A program made the position numbers and the translations under genes. Positions 1 to 3,437 of a DNA stretch of 5,297 nt are shown piece after piece. The notes beneath the pieces are model-generated. The model saw only the letters and a program-made list of their open reading frames with translations. It made no database searches and was not told the DNA's origin. The stretch is taken from the NCBI GenBank assembly GCA_964390645.1, contig CAYMLL010000427.1, positions 1 through 5,297 of the forward strand, read 5' to 3'. The stretch is from CAYMLL01 sp964390645 (lineage in GTDB: Bacteria; Planctomycetota; UBA8108). Within the stretch, counting starts at the first letter, position 1. Each line of letters starts with the position of its first letter.

Positions 1-185
1 GCAACATGGGCAAGGGCATCGTCGAGTTCAAGAAGGGCGTCAAGGGCATCGAGGACGAGGTCGACGATTCGACTGAAAACTCGGCGCAGGGCGACAAGCA
101 CCGCCACATCTACGCGCCGCCGGAGGGAAGCGCCCCTGGCGCCGAATCCGATCCAGGCAGTTCGGACCCGTCCAAGGACGGGTAG
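1..185 (+). CDS. tatA: TatA/E-family twin-arginine translocase subunit, C-terminal fragment
   Basis: The gene runs in from the left edge; the first complete codon is at 3 and the TAG stop at 183-185, giving 60 visible residues. They begin NMGKGIVEFKKGVKGIEDE, which matches the end of the TatA amphipathic helix (family pattern LGKGIxEFKKGV) that lies on the cytoplasmic face of the inner membrane. The upstream transmembrane segment and FG hinge lie outside the window. After the helix comes an acidic, then Pro/Ser/Gly-rich tail (APPEGSAPGAESDPGSSDP), as is usual for the poorly conserved, disordered TatA C-terminus. TatA multimers form the pore-like element that exports folded proteins carrying twin-arginine signals. 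The conserved helix makes the family call firm; TatA and TatE cannot be separated from this fragment. No tatB or tatC is visible. Confidence 0.85.
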   Translation, partial: NMGKGIVEFKKGVKGIEDEVDDSTENSAQGDKHRHIYAPPEGSAPGAESDPGSSDPSKDG

Positions 186-230
186 ACGAGTTCGGCTCGT
201 CGGGCTGACGGATTCCCGGGAGCCGGGATC
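185..230. terminator. Two hairpins between convergent tatA and phosphoesterase genes
   Basis: The first hairpin (185-201) has a 6-bp stem GACGAG/CTCGTC around TTCGG and begins in the last base of the tatA stop codon. The second (211-230) has a 6-bp core TCCCGG/CCGGGA around GAG, extended by two pairs past a bulge. They fill the gap between two converging genes, where a bidirectional terminator is expected. Neither has a T-tract on either strand, so intrinsic termination is only a modest inference; Rho-dependent ends or 3'-end protection are alternatives. Confidence 0.35.
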
Positions 231-240
231 GTCCGCGGGA

Positions 241-963
241 TCAGAGGCCCACCCGAAGACGTTCGCCGAGGGGAGGCGGGAGCCCGGCGGCGTCGATTTT
301 CGCGACGGTCGAATCGACGTCGTAGTGGACGCGGTGCAGCTTCACCTCTGACGCGTCCGTGTCGTAGGTGGCGTAGCACGCACGCGGATCCCGGTCGCGC
401 GGCTGACCGACGCTGCCGACGTTGACGATCGTTCGAGCCTCCGGGTCGATCGGAATCGTCCTGTCGGTGCAGTAGGAGATCAGCCCGTTTTGAACGAAGG
501 CGATCGGCACGTGCGAGTGGCCGACGAAGCAGACGGCTTGCTCCATCGCCGCGAGCGACAGACTGGCCTCGTAGCAGGACTGAATGTAGTCGAAGAGCTG
601 GGGGGCGTGGAGGGCGCCGTGGACGATGGTGAATCCGTCGAGATCCTCGACGAGGGGTAGCTGCGAGAGGAACGACAGGGATTCGGAATCGAGTGCCGCC
701 CGCGTCCAGAGCGCCGATTCCCGCGCCAGGGGGTTGAACGTACTGATGTCCAGTTTTGCTGTTACAGCAAAATCATGATTGCCGGCAACTATTGTCGCGT
801 TCATGCGGCGCAGGGCCTGCAAGCACTCGAGTGGCTGCGGGCCGTATCCCACAATGTCGCCGAGGCACGCGGTGTGATCGACCGATTGGTCCCGGATCGA
901 GTCGAGCACCGCGTCGAGCGCGTCGAGATTGCCGTGAATGTCGGAGACGATGGCGATCAACAA
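241..963 (-). CDS. Calcineurin-like metallophosphoesterase (YfcE/MJ0936-like)
   Basis: This is a 240-residue cytoplasmic protein with no signal peptide or membrane segment. Counting from the TTG at 963, the metallophosphoesterase metal-site motifs are all present and in order: DIHGN (Asp8, His10), GDIVGYGP (Asp36), GNHD (Asn62, His63), VHG (His115) and GHSH (His149, His151). The NVGSVGQPRD block near 181-190 is typical of YfcE/MJ0936-type phosphodiesterases. All six-coordinate di-metal ligands seem intact, so it should be active on phosphoester bonds. The substrate (cyclic nucleotide, dinucleoside polyphosphate, phosphoprotein) cannot be told from sequence. An in-frame TTG at 1002 is possible but overlaps the -10 hexamer of the promoter; TTG 963 has AGGAGAG at 972-978 with an 8-nt spacer and starts just before the first beta strand (LIAIVSDIHG). 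TTG 960 is a close alternative. The gene is monocistronic here, convergent with tatA and divergent from parAB. Confidence 0.9.
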   Translation of the reverse strand: MLIAIVSDIHGNLDALDAVLDSIRDQSVDHTACLGDIVGYGPQPLECLQALRRMNATIVAGNHDFAVTAKLDISTFNPLARESALWTRAALDSESLSFLSQLPLVEDLDGFTIVHGALHAPQLFDYIQSCYEASLSLAAMEQAVCFVGHSHVPIAFVQNGLISYCTDRTIPIDPEARTIVNVGSVGQPRDRDPRACYATYDTDASEVKLHRVHYDVDSTVAKIDAAGLPPPLGERLRVGL

Positions 964-971
964 GCTGGAGG

Positions 972-978
972 CTCTCCT
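972..978 (-). promoter_or_regulatory. Ribosome binding site deciding the phosphoesterase start
   Basis: On the minus strand AGGAGAG lies 8 nt before the TTG at 963 (11 nt before TTG 960). No comparable site precedes the longer TTG start at 1002. This site is the main evidence, with the promoter, for the 240-residue form. Confidence 0.6.
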
Positions 979-1001
979 GGTGCGGGGGGGGTGTCTTCCC
1001 A

Positions 1002-1030
1002 AGTATAGTCCGTGGAGTGAAAGCCGGCAA
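1002..1030 (-). promoter_or_regulatory. Sigma70-type promoter of the phosphoesterase gene
   Basis: Reading the minus strand, TTGCCG (1030-1025) and TATACT (1007-1002) are separated by exactly 17 bp. TATACT matches TATAAT at five of six positions and TTGCCG matches TTGACA at four of six. The predicted transcript would start near 994-996 and have a leader of about 32 nt containing the AGGAGAG site. This is the best promoter I see in the window. The start site has not been measured. Confidence 0.6.
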
Positions 1031-1259
1031 AGCTGACCGGATTCGGACGTTAGGGGCGATTTCGGGCCTTCGGTCGGGACCGCTCAGGGCGGCTTGGGGG
1101 CCTTCCAGGGCCGCCGAAGAAGTCCGGTGCCCCCACCCCCTCGGGGAAGGGCAATCGGCTCGCCAGACGGCCCGGGGGGGCCTTCAAGGGGCGGTGAGCG
1201 TGTTGCCGAGGCTCGGGGGGTGAGCGACCGCCGGAAGTCCGGGTGATGTGGGATTCGTG
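1031..1259. other. GC-rich intergenic stretch without a gene
   Basis: I see no credible gene in this stretch. Open frames crossing it on both strands are Arg/Pro-rich, lack recognisable motifs and overlap the promoter or the parS array. The sequence is rich in G and C runs. The clearest structure is a hairpin at 1088-1115: stem GGCGGC/GCCGCC, with a further TGG/CCA pairing inside. Its role is unknown; chance is plausible at this base composition. Confidence 0.5.
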
Positions 1260-1265
1260 GGTGAA

Positions 1266-1281
1266 TGTTCCACCTGGAACA
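1266..1281. promoter_or_regulatory. parS: parS site 1 (centre-mutated variant)
   Basis: The sequence is TGTTCCACCTGGAACA. It matches the other three sites at 15 of 16 bases but has C instead of G at position 9, so the central CACGTG becomes CACCTG and the palindrome is broken at its axis. It is likely still recognised by ParB but perhaps more weakly (inference). Confidence 0.75.
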
Positions 1282-1318
1282 TCGGGAAACCGGTGCTGGC
1301 GGGGTGCAGGGGGGTGAA

Positions 1319-1334
1319 TGTTCCACGTGGAACA
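1319..1334. promoter_or_regulatory. parS: parS site 2
   Basis: A perfect 16-bp palindrome, TGTTCCACGTGGAACA. It fits the bacterial parS consensus TGTTNCACGTGNAACA and is the C/G version found in several high-GC Gram-negative groups. It begins 53 bp after site 1. Confidence 0.92.
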
Positions 1335-1371
1335 TCGGGAGATCGTCGCCGCCGGGGTGCAGGGGGGTGAA

Positions 1372-1387
1372 TGTTCCACGTGGAACA
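1372..1387. promoter_or_regulatory. parS: parS site 3
   Basis: A perfect 16-bp palindrome identical to site 2, beginning 53 bp after it. Confidence 0.92.
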
Positions 1388-1389
1388 TC

Positions 1390-1419
1390 GGGAAACTGGG
1401 GCCGTCGGGGTGCAGGGGG
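1390..1419 (+). other. Candidate G-quadruplex motif between parS 3 and parS 4
   Basis: Four G-runs lie on the plus strand: GGG at 1390-1392, GGGG at 1398-1401, GGGG at 1407-1410 and GGGGG at 1415-1419, with loops of 5, 5 and 4 nt. This satisfies the usual G3+N1-7 pattern. The motif fills almost the whole gap between two parS sites. The corresponding gaps between sites 1-2 and 2-3 have only three G-runs. Folding in vivo is not shown by sequence. Confidence 0.4.
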
Positions 1420-1423
1420 TGAA

Positions 1424-1439
1424 TGTTCCACGTGGAACA
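1424..1439. promoter_or_regulatory. parS: parS site 4
   Basis: A perfect 16-bp palindrome identical to sites 2 and 3, beginning 52 bp after site 3. An ATG that overlaps its left edge (1423-1425) is in frame with parA and opens a spurious N-terminus reading MFHVEH. Confidence 0.92.
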
Positions 1440-1468
1440 TCGGGGGAGCTTCGCGAGTTTCGCCGTTC

Positions 1469-1498
1469 TTGCGTCCGGTTGCCGCGGTGCTGTAGAGT
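1469..1498 (+). promoter_or_regulatory. Candidate parAB promoter
   Basis: TTGCGT (1469-1474) and TAGAGT (1493-1498) are 18 bp apart, 30 bp past the last parS and about 65 bp before the parA start. Both hexamers are weak matches to sigma70 consensus. The position suits a promoter for parAB, and no better candidate is seen between the array and parA. Transcription could also begin upstream of or inside the array. Confidence 0.3.
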
Positions 1499-1513
1499 GC
1501 AGGGGCTCCCTGC
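1499..1513. promoter_or_regulatory. Inverted repeat at the predicted parA transcription start
   Basis: GCAGGG (1499-1504) and CCCTGC (1508-1513) form a perfect 6-bp inverted repeat around GCT. It abuts the candidate -10 and would cover the transcription start. It could be an operator or a 5' RNA hairpin. Its left arm repeats part of the GTGCAGGGG element of the parS array, so it may instead be an array remnant. Confidence 0.3.
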
Positions 1514-1563
1514 GTGGCCGTGCGAGCCGTTGTGGGGGGCGATGTCCTCGACACCGGAGGCGC

Positions 1564-2352
1564 ATGCCCAGGACCATCACGGTCGTCAGTCAGAAGGGCG
1601 GGGTCGGAAAGACCACCACCGCGGTCAATCTTGCCGCCAGCCTCTGCCTGGCCGGCCGTCGGGTGCTGCTGGTGGACCTCGATCCACAAGCCAACGCCTC
1701 CAGCGGGGTCGGGGTCGACGGGATCGACAGGGGCAGCGCGAGCCCCGCCGAGGCTCCGGATCGGCGTTATCTCAGCGCTCTTCTCGCCGGCGAGTCCCTG
1801 GCTCCGTTCGTCGTCGACACGCCGTTCGAGGGACTGTCGGTCCTGCCGTCGTCGCCGGAGGCCTCGGAGCTCGAGATCGTTCACGATCTTCAGAGAGCAC
1901 CATCGGAGTCCCTGCGGTCCCCGTTCTCACAGGCGGCGGAGCGCTTTGACTTCGTGTTGATCGACTGCCCTCCGTCCCTCAGCGGGCTGCCGACCGTGGC
2001 GCTCCATCTGAGCGATTCGGTGGTCATTCCGATCCAGTGCGAGTACTACGCCATGGAAGGCCTGAGCCAGATTTTGCCAATCGTCAATAAATTGCAGAAC
2101 AGTACAAATCGAGATTTGCGCATCGAGGGGCTCCTCCTGACGATGTTTTCCGAGGATCTCGATCTTTCCCACGACGTCGTGGACCAGGTGCGGGAGTTCT
2201 TCGAGACGCTCGCGTTCGAGTCGGTCATTCCTCGTGACGTGGTGCTGGCGGAGGCGGCGAGCCACGGTCGGCCGGTGGTCGAGTACGATCCGACCTCGAG
2301 AGGAGCGTGGGCTTACGTGGAGCTGGCGAGGGAGGTTCTTCGCAGTGGTTAA
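1564..2352 (+). CDS. parA: Chromosome-partition ATPase ParA (Soj family)
   Basis: This is a 262-residue deviant-Walker P-loop ATPase that binds DNA non-specifically as an ATP dimer on the nucleoid and moves ParB-parS complexes. Visible motifs are the deviant Walker A KGGVGKTT at residues 11-18 with its signature lysine Lys11, the Walker A' block LLVDLDPQAN at 35-44, Walker B FVLIDCPPS at about 130-138, and the QCEYYAMEGL block at 158-167. The C-terminal IPRDVVLAEAASHGRPV segment near 222-238 is typical of Soj proteins. There is no N-terminal helix-turn-helix, unlike plasmid P1/F-type ParA. A short extra loop rich in Ser/Pro/Ala follows Asn44 and its flanking VGVDGID. The start is ATG 1564, since family homology begins there; GGAGG at 1556-1560 is only 3 nt upstream, which is tight. 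A longer frame from 1423 only reads through a parS site. Codons 170-185 form an unusually AT-rich patch. Coupled with parB. Confidence 0.95.
   Translation: MPRTITVVSQKGGVGKTTTAVNLAASLCLAGRRVLLVDLDPQANASSGVGVDGIDRGSASPAEAPDRRYLSALLAGESLAPFVVDTPFEGLSVLPSSPEASELEIVHDLQRAPSESLRSPFSQAAERFDFVLIDCPPSLSGLPTVALHLSDSVVIPIQCEYYAMEGLSQILPIVNKLQNSTNRDLRIEGLLLTMFSEDLDLSHDVVDQVREFFETLAFESVIPRDVVLAEAASHGRPVVEYDPTSRGAWAYVELAREVLRSG
2330..2335 (+). promoter_or_regulatory. parB ribosome binding site inside parA
   Basis: GGGAGG ends 9 nt before the GTG at 2345, within the last codons of parA. It decides the GTG start, which overlaps the parA stop, and indicates translational coupling. The longer in-frame GTG at 2234 lies deep inside parA and would add 37 Trp/Arg-rich residues unlike any ParB. 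Confidence 0.7.
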
Positions 2353-3346
2353 ACGAAAACTCGGTCGCGGGCTCGACATGTTGATCCCCAGGGACGGGCC
2401 TGACCGCGCGGAGCCGCCGCCGGCGGGAGCGTCGGGCCAGCAGGCTCCGGAGGCCGGGCCGGCCGCCTCGAGTGACGGCCCCGCCGTGGTGCTCCTCGAT
2501 CCGCTGCAGATCGCGGAGAATCCGCACCAGCCGCGACAGAGCTTCGGTGTCGCGGAGCTCGAGGCGCTGAAGAGCTCGATCTCGAAGGAGGGGGTGCTTC
2601 AGCCGCTGCTGGTGCGGCTGGTCGGCGGGGCCTATCAGCTCGTCGCGGGGGAGCGGCGATTGAGGGCGTGCCGGGATCTGGGACTGGATCATGTTCCGGT
2701 AATTCTCGCTGACGTCGCGGACGACCGGTTGCTCGAGGTGGCGCTGGTCGAGAACATCCACCGGGCCGATCTGAACCCTCTGGAGCTTGCCGGCGCCTAT
2801 CGCGATCTGATGGATCTGCGCGGCTGGACACAGGAGAAGCTGGCGGGCGAGATCGGCATCGGCCGCACGAGCATCTCGAACTCGTTGCGCCTGCTCGAGC
2901 TTCCACAGGACGTTCAGAACGCGGTCGTGCGGTCCCAGATCACCATGGGGCATGCCAAGGTCCTCCTCTCCGTGGACGAGCCGGGCGAGCGCCGGCGGCT
3001 CTTCGAGAAGATCGCCGAGGAGAACCTCTCGGTCCGCGACACCGAGCTGGCCCGGGATGGCGGTGACGGCGGTGACGGCGTCTCGGAGTCGCCGGACGAG
3101 GAGCCGGACGATCCCGCGGAACCGGGCCGGCGGCGTCGGGGGCGCCGGGGTAGCGGTGACGGCGGCGGCCGAAAAAGTGCCAATATCGTCCGACTGGAAG
3201 AAGAACTGATGGAGGCTCTGGGAACACGCGTTACCATTCGCCTGCGCGGAAAGCGGGCCGAGAAGGGCGTGCTCTCCGTGAGCTTCGATTCCAGGGATGA
3301 TTTTCATCGGCTGCGGTCCTTGCTGCTCGGTGGCGTCGAGGCCTGA
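2345..3346 (+). CDS. parB: Chromosome-partition protein ParB, CTP-dependent DNA clamp
   Basis: This is a 333-residue Spo0J/ParB protein that loads on parS, binds CTP, closes as a clamp and slides onto flanking DNA; it also stimulates ParA ATPase. The start (M)VKRKLGRGLDML is the usual basic ParA-contacting N-terminal box. After a Pro/Ala-rich linker the N-domain starts near residue 47. It shows NPHQPR (59-64), GVLQPLLVR (83-91), GERRLRA (102-108) and ENIHRADLNPLE (136-147); the last is normally ENxQR, so His139 replaces Gln. A helix-turn-helix spans roughly 161-183 (WTQEKLAGEIGIGRTSISN), and MGHAKVLLSVD (201-211) is the conserved follow-on helix. A Gly/Asp then Arg-rich linker (about 238-278) joins the C-terminal dimerisation domain (279-329). 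GTG 2345 overlaps the parA stop by 8 nt and has GGGAGG upstream. Its predicted targets are the four parS sites upstream of parA. Confidence 0.95.
   Translation: MVKRKLGRGLDMLIPRDGPDRAEPPPAGASGQQAPEAGPAASSDGPAVVLLDPLQIAENPHQPRQSFGVAELEALKSSISKEGVLQPLLVRLVGGAYQLVAGERRLRACRDLGLDHVPVILADVADDRLLEVALVENIHRADLNPLELAGAYRDLMDLRGWTQEKLAGEIGIGRTSISNSLRLLELPQDVQNAVVRSQITMGHAKVLLSVDEPGERRRLFEKIAEENLSVRDTELARDGGDGGDGVSESPDEEPDDPAEPGRRRRGRRGSGDGGGRKSANIVRLEEELMEALGTRVTIRLRGKRAEKGVLSVSFDSRDDFHRLRSLLLGGVEA
3059..3076 (+). repeat. Two tandem copies of a 9-bp repeat in the ParB linker
   Basis: GGCGGTGAC occurs twice in tandem, followed by a partial third copy. It encodes the GGDGGDG stretch at the start of the ParB linker. 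Slippage in a flexible, length-tolerant region would explain it. Confidence 0.7.
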
Positions 3347-3387
3347 CCGCCTCGCCGGGAGCTTCGTGACGCAGTCGGACGGCCAGC

Positions 3388-3405
3388 CCCCCGCCGGGAC
3401 GGGGG
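3388..3405 (+). other. GC hairpin in the parB-tolC gap
   Basis: CCCCCG (3388-3393) pairs with CGGGGG (3400-3405) around a 6-nt loop. There is no T-tract after it. It lies in the 91-nt gap between parB and the next gene and could attenuate read-through or protect an mRNA end. It may equally be incidental in DNA of this composition. No convincing promoter is seen in the gap. Confidence 0.3.
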
Positions 3406-3437
3406 CCCAGGGCAGTATTCGATCGGGCAGGGTGAGC

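Larger units (their letters stand above)
1260..1445. repeat. Tandem repeat array of 52-53 bp, each unit holding one parS site
   Basis: Units start at 1260, 1313, 1366 and 1418; the first three are 53, 53 and 52 bp and the fourth is cut short after its parS. Each unit begins GGTGAA, contains a 16-bp parS palindrome, continues ATCGGG, and (units 1-3) ends with a variable 14-bp stretch followed by GGGGTGCAGGG. Conservation of the flanks as well as the palindrome indicates tandem duplication of a whole unit, with the middle part diverging afterwards. The array lies about 125 bp before parA and is the predicted ParB loading zone. Confidence 0.9.

Noticed and set aside
756..1223. Plus-strand frame of 155 residues opposite the phosphoesterase start
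   Set aside because: It is Arg/Cys-rich, has no recognisable motif, overlaps a well-supported gene and promoter, and looks like a high-GC shadow frame.
1260..1445. CRISPR array
   Set aside because: The regular repeat with spacers superficially fits, but the conserved core is the parS palindrome, the spacers share flanking sequence, and the array sits before parA and parB.
1050..1884. Two long minus-strand frames through the parS array and parA
   Set aside because: They contain repeated MFHVEH or STWNIHP peptides, which are translations of parS palindromes, and overlap parA; no family features are seen.
2071..2118. Internal promoter for parB in the AT-rich patch of parA
   Set aside because: TACAAA-like and TTGCCA-like hexamers occur but their spacing (23 bp) is wrong for sigma70.
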